From assembly GCA_027488935.1 (NCBI GenBank), contig JAIYAP010000086.1, forward strand, positions 1 to 59,005: 59,005 nucleotides of DNA. Direction: 5' to 3'. Position 1 is the first letter of the stretch, and every line of letters begins with the position of its first letter. The position numbers and the translations under genes are program-made. Origin of the DNA: Saprospiraceae bacterium (GTDB taxonomy: Bacteria; Bacteroidota; Bacteroidia; Chitinophagales; Saprospiraceae). The notes under the pieces are model-generated. The model was not told the DNA's origin, made no database searches, and was given only the letters and a program-made list of their open reading frames with translations. Positions 43,028-51,516 of this stretch are shown piece by piece.

Positions 43028-44536
43028 ATGAAAAAAACTCTCATTCACGGGTTAAGCTTTATCCTGCTGGTCTTCATGCTGGCTAGTTGCGGACGCAAAT
43101 CTGAAAGCTCTACGACTACCGGTTGGAAATACAACGACCAGAAATGGGGTGGCTTTGAAAAAACTGACTACGAGGGCCAGGAAACAGGTCCAAATCTCGT
43201 TCTGATCGAGGGCGGTACCTACACCATGGGTCTGACTGATCAGGATGTTACCTACGAATGGAACAACGTTCCACGTCGTGTTACCGTATCTTCTTTTTAT
43301 ATGGACGAAACGGAAGTGCGCAACATCGACTATCGTGAATACCTGTACTGGGTAGATCGTGTATATGCTGCTACTTATCCAGAAGTTTGGAAGCGCGCAT
43401 TGCCTGATACGCTCGTTTGGCGTTCAGAACTCGCGTACAACGAGCCTTTGGTGGAGTACTACTTCCGCGACCCTGACTACGATGAGTATCCGGTAGTAGG
43501 TGTAAACTGGAGACAAGCATCCGAGTATTGCAAATGGCGCTCAGACCGTGTGAATGAGATGATTTTGGTTAAACGCGGCATCATTGATCCAAACGTAGAT
43601 CAGAAAAATGAAAACAACTTCAACACGGATGCTTATCTCGTAGGTCAATACGAGCCAAGCGTGCGCAAGAACTTGCCCGATCAAAAAACAGGTGGCGAAC
43701 GCCGCGTACGTCGTGAAGACGGTATCCTGTTGCCTGAGTACCGCCTGCCTACAGAAGCAGAATGGGAATACGCAGCATTGTCGCTTATTGGCAACCAGGC
43801 TACCAGCAAAGATGAGTTGATCAGCGATCGTCGCATCTATCCTTGGAACGGTAACACCGTACGTTACCAAAAACGCAACAAATACCAAGGCCACATGCTT
43901 GCTAACTTCAAGCGCAGCGGTGGTGACTATGGCGGTATGGCAGGCGCTTTGAACGACAAAGCATTTACACCATCTCCGGTATTGTCTAACTGGCCAAACG
44001 ATTTCGGTCTGTATAATATGGCTGGCAACGTAAATGAATGGACTGCCGACCTGTATCGTCCAATGACGACCTCAGACTTGGTTGATTCACGCAACCAGGA
44101 CTTGAACCCATACCGTGGTAACATTTTCAAAACCAAAGAATTGGATCCTGAAACGGGTTCCGCTGTAGCAAAAGACAGCCTTGGTCGCTTGAAATATGCA
44201 CTGATGGATACAACTTCTACGGCTTTGCGCGATAACTACAAGCGTCCAGAAGAATTCAACTACCTCGATGGTGACAAAGAATCTTTGGTGGAATACCGCT
44301 ACGGTATCAGCACCCTGATCAGTGACCATGCACGTGTAATTAAAGGTGGCTCTTGGGCCGACCGCGCATTCTGGTTGTCGCCTGGCACACGCCGTTACTT
44401 GGAGGAAGAAAAAGCAAGCCGTACGGTAGGTTTCCGTTGCAGCATGACCCGTAAAGGTTCACCAACCAGCAACGAAGAGCCAGAAGGCAACTACTTCAAA
44501 ACCAAGAAGAAGAAAACCAAACGCCGTTACGATTAG
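43028..44536 (+). CDS. gldJ: Gliding-motility lipoprotein GldJ
   Basis: From ATG 43028 the signal is a lipoprotein type with LASC, lipid-bearing Cys21. The rest is a formylglycine-generating-enzyme-like (SUMF1) fold typical of GldJ: GGTYTMGLTDQDVTYEWNN, RRVTVSSFYMDETEVRNIDYREYLYWVDRVY, EYPVVGVNWRQASEYCKWRSDRVNE, RLPTEAEWEYAAL, NMAGNVNEWTADL and GGSWADRAFWLSPGTRR. GldJ supports gliding and stabilises GldK in the T9SS ring. The catalytic Cys pair of true FGE is absent. Codon use is strongly biased, suggesting high expression. The C-terminus is Lys-rich. MurF follows after a terminator. Confidence 0.93.
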   Translation: MKKTLIHGLSFILLVFMLASCGRKSESSTTTGWKYNDQKWGGFEKTDYEGQETGPNLVLIEGGTYTMGLTDQDVTYEWNNVPRRVTVSSFYMDETEVRNIDYREYLYWVDRVYAATYPEVWKRALPDTLVWRSELAYNEPLVEYYFRDPDYDEYPVVGVNWRQASEYCKWRSDRVNEMILVKRGIIDPNVDQKNENNFNTDAYLVGQYEPSVRKNLPDQKTGGERRVRREDGILLPEYRLPTEAEWEYAALSLIGNQATSKDELISDRRIYPWNGNTVRYQKRNKYQGHMLANFKRSGGDYGGMAGALNDKAFTPSPVLSNWPNDFGLYNMAGNVNEWTADLYRPMTTSDLVDSRNQDLNPYRGNIFKTKELDPETGSAVAKDSLGRLKYALMDTTSTALRDNYKRPEEFNYLDGDKESLVEYRYGISTLISDHARVIKGGSWADRAFWLSPGTRRYLEEEKASRTVGFRCSMTRKGSPTSNEEPEGNYFKTKKKKTKRRYD

Positions 44537-44613
44537 GATATAGATTAGAAACATTTGTCTATAAGCAAAACGCCCTGTAACAAGCGCAATGCCCATGAAA
44601 ATGTTTCTGCTAG

Positions 44614-44650
44614 AAAACGGGAAGACGCCTTGTCTTCCCGTTTTTATTTT
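44614..44650 (+). terminator. Terminator after gldJ
   Basis: AAAACGGGAAGAC (44614-44626) and GTCTTCCCGTTTT (44632-44644) form a perfect 13-bp stem with a 5-nt loop and a T-rich tail. Confidence 0.95.
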
Positions 44651-44707
44651 TTTAAAACACTTCCTATACGCTGTTTTGAAACAGTTTATTAGGTTTGAGG
44701 CCAATTT

Positions 44708-46030
44708 GTGCATACCTTGAAAACGATCGAGCAACTTTACCAGCTTTACCTCCAGCATCCTGTTGTGAGCACCGATTCTCGTAATTTACCAACGGGATGT
44801 ATCTTTTTTGCCTTGAAAGGAGCCAATTTTGATGGTAATCTATTTGCGACCAAAGCAATAGAAGCGGGCGCTGCCTATTCTGTGGTAGATGATCAGAATT
44901 TAAAAGGTGATCATTTGTTCCAAGTACCCAATGTGCTCGAAGCCCTGCAGCAACTCGCCTTGTTCCACCGGCGGCATTTCGAAATTCCAATCATTGCGAT
45001 TGGCGGCTCGAATGGTAAAACTACGACTAAAGAACTGGTTTCGGCCGTACTCAGCAGCCATTACCCCTGCCATTTTACGAAAGGTAATTTCAATAATCAT
45101 ATCGGTGTGCCCCTCACGCTTTTGTCCATGCCCGATGATACCGAAGTGGCCGTGATTGAAATGGGCACCAACCAGCCGGGCGACTTACAAGAACTATGCA
45201 GCATTGCGGCACCTACCCATGGCTTACTCACCAATATCGGCAAAGAACATCTGGAAGGTTTTGGAGACCTCAATGGGGTAAAAAAAGCAGAAGCCGAACT
45301 TTACCACTATCTGTCGCGCCATAAGGGCTGCGTTTTCCTCAATTTATCCGAAAAATACCTGCGCACACTTGCCCGTCATAATCATCGAAAAGTGCTGTAT
45401 CAGCAAGCCGGAACAGCCGTGGTGGTGCCTGGCACCATCGAAATTCAATTAAGCAGCGAAAATCCATTTATTACCGCTGGCTTTACCTCCGATGCGGGCG
45501 AATGGGTGAGCGTGGAAAGCCAACTGATTGGGAAACACAATTTTCAGAATATCATGACGGCCATTGCACTGGGCATTTATTTCAAAGTGCCCGCAGCAAA
45601 AATAAAGGCGGCCATTGAGGCATATACCCCCAGCAATAACCGTTCGCAATTTATTCGGGAAGGAAACAAGGTGATTTTACTGGATGCCTACAATGCGAAT
45701 CCATCCAGCATGATTCCGGCGCTGCAAACGCTACAACAATTTGATGCGAAATATAAAATCGCGATCTTAGGTGATATGCTGGAATTGGGGGCCGACAGCA
45801 ATAAAGAACATCAGGCCATTTTGCGCTATGCTGCCCGACTAAAATTCGATCAAATTGTGCTGGTTGGTCCGGAATTTGGTCAAACGCCCTATCAAAAATA
45901 CAAGGCCCTACATTTTCCGCACGTGGATCAAGCACGAGAATGGTTTCAAAAACTGGCCTTAGAAGACAGTATGATCCTGATTAAAGGTTCACGGGGAATT
46001 CGCCTCGAAAAAGTACTCGAAAAAGTATAG
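44708..46030 (+). CDS. murF: UDP-N-acetylmuramoyl-tripeptide-D-alanyl-D-alanine ligase MurF
   Basis: Canonical MurF: STDSRNLPTGCIFFALKG, P-loop IAIGGSNGKTTTKEL, KGNFNNHIGVPLTLL, AVIEMGTNQPGDLQEL, TNIGKEHLEGFGDL, FVDEGNK-free spacer, then LLDAYNANPSSM and the C-terminal Rossmann domain ILGDMLELG. It adds D-Ala-D-Ala to the UDP-MurNAc-tripeptide in the cytoplasm. All substrate motifs are orthodox, unlike those in the MurF half of the fusion at 20155, so this one is likely the working ligase. The start is GTG at 44708. It ends convergently, 1 bp from the secreted glycosidase-like gene. Confidence 0.95.
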   Translation: MHTLKTIEQLYQLYLQHPVVSTDSRNLPTGCIFFALKGANFDGNLFATKAIEAGAAYSVVDDQNLKGDHLFQVPNVLEALQQLALFHRRHFEIPIIAIGGSNGKTTTKELVSAVLSSHYPCHFTKGNFNNHIGVPLTLLSMPDDTEVAVIEMGTNQPGDLQELCSIAAPTHGLLTNIGKEHLEGFGDLNGVKKAEAELYHYLSRHKGCVFLNLSEKYLRTLARHNHRKVLYQQAGTAVVVPGTIEIQLSSENPFITAGFTSDAGEWVSVESQLIGKHNFQNIMTAIALGIYFKVPAAKIKAAIEAYTPSNNRSQFIREGNKVILLDAYNANPSSMIPALQTLQQFDAKYKIAILGDMLELGADSNKEHQAILRYAARLKFDQIVLVGPEFGQTPYQKYKALHFPHVDQAREWFQKLALEDSMILIKGSRGIRLEKVLEKV

Positions 46031-46031
46031 A

Positions 46032-49000
46032 TCAATCTTTGCGTACAACGAGCAACTGTTGACGCGGTGGTTGCTGATCGCCCTGCATCCGTACCTGATA
46101 TACGCCCGGCGGAAGTGTGGTTACCTCCAATTGGGCTTGTTTTTGTTCAGGTTCCAACTGTAATGCAACCACATTTCGACCTTGTATATCAAAGAGTTGT
46201 AGTTGTTCATACCCTTCCATTTCCCATTGAAAAAATACCGTATGCTGGGCGGGATTGGGATACATTTCCCAAGCGGTTACAGCACGATCACGCAGCGCCT
46301 TTTGAGCAGTTGTAAGCATTAAATCCGGCGCTTTACCAACACAATCCGCTGCAAAAGTGCCAGAAAAATGTAGTTTTCCTATTTTTATATCGGGAGTACC
46401 AGACTTCCCTTTGGATACGATTTTTTGAAAAAACAGTTTTTTAACCGGATCTATCGGCATGTTTTTTACCAAACTAACCCACGTATTGCAACTATTGGGA
46501 TAAAATGTGAGCAAGTACTTTTTCTCATTCGGATTTAAACAAGTGCTATAGTACAAGGCAATCGGATCACTGCCACTGTGGTGGTAAAACCGGATCGCAT
46601 TTAGCAAAACAGGCTGATCAAAGGTTGCGACCACTTCCGGTTTGGAACAGATCGACCACAACTGATGCTCCGGAAATAAAAACGGCTGCCCGCAAGTCCC
46701 CGTGGCATTATAAACATTGCAAAGAGGCAGTGTGTTCGGATTTCCGCCAATACAATCACCTGGCTGTGCTTCCGGGCAATTGTTGTTGCTCGCGTTTCCG
46801 CGATTTTCAATCAATAACTTACAAAAATCACTGGTATAGGTATCGCATGCTTCGGTGGCGGTCACCTGCACACACGGATTGAAAATACTGGAAGCACTCG
46901 TGTTCGTGCTTACACAAACAACACAGGGTAAACGCGCAGCCACGCCCGCTGCATTTACAAACGACAGGAAAACAACATATTGCGTATTTGCCTTTAATCC
47001 TTCTATCAGCAGGCGGCCACGATCGGCCTGCAAACCCGTCATATAGGTTTGTACGTACCCATTGCCTAATAAATCGGTCGTATTATAAGATTGGCAGGTA
47101 GCATTGTTCGGCAAATTGCTTTTTTGGGCATAATACACGTTCCAATTACCAGGCGGTACGTTGGCTGGGTTCCATTCAAGCAAAACACCATTGCAATAAC
47201 TGGTTACAGTGGGTGTGGACAATGGGCAGGAAATACTTGGATCGTTGGTATTGGAATTTAAAACAACAAAAACAGGCGTTTCAGAAATTAGCACGGTGGT
47301 ATTGTTAAACTTGACTTGCCCGTTGCTCACATTCCATGCTTTTTTATACCCTACGGTGCTGTTGTCAGCCATTTGCACGATGGAATAGGAGGAAATATTG
47401 GTCAGTTCGGGTGCGCCAATCTGTTGTAATAAGGTGTTGACCGGTAAGGTGAGCAAGCGATTGACCACCTTCGTAGCAGTGGGCGACCAAATGGCCAAAA
47501 TATGGGTATTGTTTTCTCCTTTGTAGTAATAAATACGGGGCGGGGTGCCACCATTATCAAATTGAGTGGTCAAATTGGCGTTCAAATCTTTAACAAACCG
47601 GGTATTTCCCAACACATTTTTTAAGGTTTGCACATAATACCAGGCGCGTTTTGGGTGAAAATTGCGTGTAACCAATCCGCAATGGGTGAACAAACTGCCC
47701 CCGGGACTCCATTGAAAACCTTCGCCATACGCGGCCTCATCGCGCAAGTCGAAAGACGCAACTTTGTTTAATACCAGCGTGTGGGTGCCATATTGGTATT
47801 CCACGGCAGAAAGTTCCATGTACGCCCGCACCAACCATTGCGCCTGGGTTGTAAAATAGGACTGAAGGCCCGAACTTAACTGCGCTTTGATGGGCGAATT
47901 ATTATTTGAGTCATAGCCAAATTCAGTGAGCCAGTATTCCATGGTGGGCGCCGTGAGCTCTGCTTTGATCGCTGGTTCGGTTACGCCATCCAGTAGTTTT
48001 TCAAAAAAACGTTGGTATCGTTCTTTCAATTTACATTGTTCGGGGCTTAATCCACGTGTATTTAGGCCAAAATAGTCGTAAGTATCCCATATCGCAGGAT
48101 TGTCAATGTAGGCAGCCCCCAGATCAGACACATTGCTGCAATAATGGTGCAAGTTGAGTACATCAAAAGGGATTTTTTTTATCAGGCTGCTTTGATTCTT
48201 GCGTAATGCATAACTAGCATCCAACAACTCGGTCAGGTATCGACCGCGGAAATCAGAGAGCCCGCCCATGACCACCTGAATGCTTGAATCAATATTTTTG
48301 ACCCCTAAAAAGCACGAACTGTTATCCGAAACCCGAAAATTGGCAGAAGATCCTCCCCCATCGTACGCTGCATGAAGCAATGCGGCATATTGTGTTGGCA
48401 TCATTTGATACACTGCCTCAGGGGTATTGCGCAGCGCGTCATCATACCACCATTTATCCGGCTCATTGCCCATTTCCAAGTATTTCAAAAAGCCCATTCC
48501 AGACTTTCCGGCACCTAAAACATCGCCATCGGCAACCGTATTATTCAATATGTGGCAATAATCAGCGAGGACGGGGTCGTTACATACGGGCCTGTTTCCG
48601 TACCGCATGGCAAATAAGGATACCCATTTGGTGTAATCCAGATAAGTTTCAGGTGCATTTTGGTCCTGACTGAATGCCAGTTTGCAAATTGGTTTTTGCT
48701 CTTGCAGCACGGCATCGTATTGCATCAAACCGATCATCTCCGGTGCCAGCCCTTTCATACTTGGCGATACTTTTTGCGTTAAGGTCTGGTAAAAATGGTC
48801 ATAATTGATCACACCGGCCAGGCTATTGCTCGGGTTGAAGCGCAACAAATTGGTTGGGCAATTGGGGATATTATCCGAATCGAACCCGGTATCGTCCGAC
48901 CATTCGTGGTATTCGCGCACAAAATCAAATTGTTGCAGCAGGGTAAGATCGTCCGAAGCGCGTGCGTTAATGCCGATAAAATCTTTCATCAGCGGGCGCG

Positions 49001-49082
49001 GGTTCTTATCTTGCGCGTTCAAAACAATTTGAACACAAACAAATATTCCGACGACAAGCAAGGTGCTTTTCAATTTTGGCAT
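46032..49082 (-). CDS. Secreted glycoside-hydrolase-like protein with FnIII domain and T9SS tail
   Basis: Signal peptide (1-23, ending VLNAQ); residues about 30-520 form a probable (beta/alpha)8 barrel with FLKYLEMGNEPDKWW (Asn-Glu-Pro; Glu207 as acid/base) and TMEYWLTEFGYDSNN (Glu387 as nucleophile), 180 residues apart as in clan A retaining glycosidases; a fibronectin type III region (about 625-740, VTSYCNGVLLEWNP); a Cys-rich segment (750-930); and a type A T9SS sorting domain (about 945-1016, MYPNPAQHTVFFQW through GVYQVRMQG). Family number and substrate cannot be named. It would be carried across the outer membrane by the T9SS and cell-anchored or released. Confidence 0.8.
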   Translation of the reverse strand: MPKLKSTLLVVGIFVCVQIVLNAQDKNPRPLMKDFIGINARASDDLTLLQQFDFVREYHEWSDDTGFDSDNIPNCPTNLLRFNPSNSLAGVINYDHFYQTLTQKVSPSMKGLAPEMIGLMQYDAVLQEQKPICKLAFSQDQNAPETYLDYTKWVSLFAMRYGNRPVCNDPVLADYCHILNNTVADGDVLGAGKSGMGFLKYLEMGNEPDKWWYDDALRNTPEAVYQMMPTQYAALLHAAYDGGGSSANFRVSDNSSCFLGVKNIDSSIQVVMGGLSDFRGRYLTELLDASYALRKNQSSLIKKIPFDVLNLHHYCSNVSDLGAAYIDNPAIWDTYDYFGLNTRGLSPEQCKLKERYQRFFEKLLDGVTEPAIKAELTAPTMEYWLTEFGYDSNNNSPIKAQLSSGLQSYFTTQAQWLVRAYMELSAVEYQYGTHTLVLNKVASFDLRDEAAYGEGFQWSPGGSLFTHCGLVTRNFHPKRAWYYVQTLKNVLGNTRFVKDLNANLTTQFDNGGTPPRIYYYKGENNTHILAIWSPTATKVVNRLLTLPVNTLLQQIGAPELTNISSYSIVQMADNSTVGYKKAWNVSNGQVKFNNTTVLISETPVFVVLNSNTNDPSISCPLSTPTVTSYCNGVLLEWNPANVPPGNWNVYYAQKSNLPNNATCQSYNTTDLLGNGYVQTYMTGLQADRGRLLIEGLKANTQYVVFLSFVNAAGVAARLPCVVCVSTNTSASSIFNPCVQVTATEACDTYTSDFCKLLIENRGNASNNNCPEAQPGDCIGGNPNTLPLCNVYNATGTCGQPFLFPEHQLWSICSKPEVVATFDQPVLLNAIRFYHHSGSDPIALYYSTCLNPNEKKYLLTFYPNSCNTWVSLVKNMPIDPVKKLFFQKIVSKGKSGTPDIKIGKLHFSGTFAADCVGKAPDLMLTTAQKALRDRAVTAWEMYPNPAQHTVFFQWEMEGYEQLQLFDIQGRNVVALQLEPEQKQAQLEVTTLPPGVYQVRMQGDQQPPRQQLLVVRKD

Positions 49083-49225
49083 ACATGGGTATCAGAGATG
49101 AAGCGAATGATTAATGCAGCGCTAAGCGTAATGTGAAAGATACAGGGGCGCTTGTAAATGCTGCATACACTTTTGGTGTAAATACCATGCCATTAAAATG
49201 TAACCAAGGGAAATAACCATTCATT

Positions 49226-50158
49226 ATGCCAATTCAGCAACAAACCGATCAAATTCGAACCGAGGCACAGCGCCTTGGATTCGATTTTGTAGGATTTGCC
49301 AAGGCAGAACGCCTGGATGCGGAAGCGCGTAAACTAGAACAATGGCTGCACCAGGGGGCACATGGCAAAATGGGGTATATGGAAAACCATTTTGACCTCC
49401 GTGTAGACCCTACCCTGCTGGTGCCCGGCGCAAAGACGGTGATTTGTTTGGCCTATAATTATTTTACGGACAACTTGCAGGAAGACCCGGAAGCGCCAAA
49501 AATCAGCCGGTACGCCTATGGCACCGATTACCATTTTGTGGTCAAAGACAAACTGAAGGCACTTTTTCAGTACATGCAGGATACGTTTGGGGAAATTGAT
49601 GGCCGTTGTTTTGTAGACAGTGCGCCCGTGATGGAGCGGGAATGGGCGCAGCGGGCGGGTTTGGGTTGGAATGGGCGCAATACACTCACCATCCACCCCA
49701 AACGTGGTTCCTATTTCTTTTTGGCAGAAATTATCTGTGATTTGCCCTTAATATACGACAACCCAATCCGCGATCATTGCGGCACTTGCCGGCGGTGTAT
49801 AGATGCCTGTCCCACCGAAGCCATCGCACCCGAAGGTTATTTTTTAGACGCTTCCAAGTGTATTTCCTACCTGAGTATTGAATTGCGGGCCGAAATACCC
49901 TCGGAATTTAAAGATCAAATGCAAAATTGGATGTTCGGCTGCGATATTTGCCAAGACGTTTGCCCCTGGAATCGCTTTGCGGAACGCCATAAAGAACCCG
50001 CTTTTGAGCCCCACCCGGAGCTGCTACCCATGCGAAAATCTGCCTGGGAAGCATTAAATGATGATACTTTTGGCAAAATATTTAAAAAATCAGCCGTAAA
50101 ACGCATCAAATACGAAGGATTACGGCGCAATATCCAATTTTTAAAACCAGATCAATAA
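49226..50158 (+). CDS. queG: Epoxyqueuosine reductase QueG
   Basis: Motifs of QueG: RTEAQRLGFDFVGFAKAE at the start, KYAYGTDYHFVVKDKL, GRCFVDSAPVMEREWAQRAGLGWNGRNTL, and two [4Fe-4S] clusters (CGTCRRCIDACPTEAI and CDICQDVCPWN). The enzyme makes queuosine in the wobble position of four tRNAs, using a cobalamin cofactor. It is 310 residues, the shorter form without a C-terminal HEAT extension. The last 86 bp are also present, slightly diverged, as a second copy downstream (50232-50317). Confidence 0.95.
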   Translation: MPIQQQTDQIRTEAQRLGFDFVGFAKAERLDAEARKLEQWLHQGAHGKMGYMENHFDLRVDPTLLVPGAKTVICLAYNYFTDNLQEDPEAPKISRYAYGTDYHFVVKDKLKALFQYMQDTFGEIDGRCFVDSAPVMEREWAQRAGLGWNGRNTLTIHPKRGSYFFLAEIICDLPLIYDNPIRDHCGTCRRCIDACPTEAIAPEGYFLDASKCISYLSIELRAEIPSEFKDQMQNWMFGCDICQDVCPWNRFAERHKEPAFEPHPELLPMRKSAWEALNDDTFGKIFKKSAVKRIKYEGLRRNIQFLKPDQ

Positions 50159-50385
50159 CCGTCCTAGCGGGACGCATCATCGCAACCCAGCCTAACCGTC
50201 CCAGCGGGACGGCATCTTTGTAGCACGTTTAGCAAAATTTTTAAAAAATCAGCCGTAAAACGCATCAAATACGAAGGATTAAGGCGCAACATCCAATTTT
50301 TAAAACCAGATCAATAACCCTCCCAGCGGGACGCATCATCACAACCCAGCCTAACCGTCCCAGCGGGACGGCATCTTTGTCGCAC
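50073..50385. repeat. Tandem duplication of the queG 3' end with four palindromes
   Basis: 50073-50226 and 50232-50385 are two 154-bp copies without gaps, differing at seven positions by eye, separated by 5 bp. Copy 1 covers the last 29 codons of queG plus 68 bp of downstream sequence; copy 2 is non-coding. Each copy holds two copies of a palindrome of the form CCGTCCC-AGC-GGGACGG (50159-50174 partial, 50196-50212, 50318-50333 partial, 50355-50371). The duplication ends exactly at the lpxD stop codon. The palindromes may be a transmissible REP-like element or transcription terminators. Confidence 0.9.
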
Positions 50386-51336
50386 TTATCCAGGTTTTTC
50401 CGAATCCGTAATCCGTTTCAGCACCGCGGGCAATTGACGAAGGGCAGTAAGTTCCCGGAATTTTTCCCGCATTTCCTCCGCCGGCGAACCGAAATACGTT
50501 TTTCCACCTTCTAGACTTTTAGATACCCCCGATTGCGCGGCAATCAACGCGCCTTTGCCAATCGTCAGGGCTTGCGCGATGCCCGCCTGACCGTACATCA
50601 CCACGTTATCCTCCACGATGGTTTTACCGCCGATGCCTACTTGGGCCGCCAGCAGACAATTTTTACCGATCACCACCCCGTGCCCAATATGCACCTGACA
50701 ATCGAGTTTGCTGCCTTCCCCGATGATGGTATCGCCGCTTACGCCCTTGTTGATGGTACAGCCAGCGCCGATATCTACATGATTTTCAAGGATAACCCGG
50801 CCGCCAGAGCGCCATTTTTGATAAGATCCATCGGGCAATTTTTTAAAATAAAAGGCATCCGATCCAATCAGGGCGCCCGGACCGATCGTTACGTGGTCGC
50901 CGATGATGGTATATTCGCCGAGGTACACATTGGCTTGAATATAACAATGTGCGCCGATGGTCACGTGGTTGGAAATAATGACACCCGGCTCAATAACCGC
51001 GGTAGGATGAATTTGCGCAGCATGATGCACCGGGGAAGTGAGCGGTTCAAAGGGGCGGTATTCCCGCACGATGGTATCGTACACCTCGAACGGATTTTCT
51101 ACTATTAAAATCACCTTTCCGGGCGGACAATCGGCAGCTTCGTTGAGTAAAATGACCGTTGCGGCACTTTTGAGCGTTTTATCAAAGTATTTTTTGACAT
51201 CCGAAAAAGCGATATCGCCGGCTTGCACCTTGTGGATTTCATTGATGCCCGTAGCCAAAAGGGTTTGATCGCCGATCATTTGGGCGTTGAAACGTTCCGC
51301 TAAGGCAGTAACCGAAATAGGATGTGGAAAAGTCAT
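50386..51336 (-). CDS. lpxD: UDP-3-O-acylglucosamine N-acyltransferase LpxD
   Basis: Residues 100-250 are left-handed beta-helix hexapeptide repeats: PTAVIEPGVIISNHVTIGAHCYIQANVYLGEYTIIG, and CQVHIGHGVVIGKNCLLAAQVGIGGKTIVEDN, which carries the catalytic His of the acyltransferase. The N-terminal domain (FSDVKKYFDKTLKSAATVILLN) is the LpxD uridine-binding domain and the C-terminus is helical (EEMREKFRELTAL). It adds the second acyl chain in lipid A synthesis. The gene is the typical Bacteroidota form of about 316 residues. It is divergent from the GHL10-type gene. Confidence 0.95.
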   Translation of the reverse strand: MTFPHPISVTALAERFNAQMIGDQTLLATGINEIHKVQAGDIAFSDVKKYFDKTLKSAATVILLNEAADCPPGKVILIVENPFEVYDTIVREYRPFEPLTSPVHHAAQIHPTAVIEPGVIISNHVTIGAHCYIQANVYLGEYTIIGDHVTIGPGALIGSDAFYFKKLPDGSYQKWRSGGRVILENHVDIGAGCTINKGVSGDTIIGEGSKLDCQVHIGHGVVIGKNCLLAAQVGIGGKTIVEDNVVMYGQAGIAQALTIGKGALIAAQSGVSKSLEGGKTYFGSPAEEMREKFRELTALRQLPAVLKRITDSEKPG

Positions 51337-51516
51337 GCGTAGAATGGATTGTTACTTGGAGGGCCAAAGTTCCGAAAAAGCAGCGATTATTTTGATGCGG
51401 TGCCCCACCAAGGCCGGAATATTACGCAAGTTCAACAAACCGTGCATGATAAATTACCACCGAATCTTATATCAATTCACACATATCTTATACTTTTACC
51501 GCAAAACCGATGCTAT

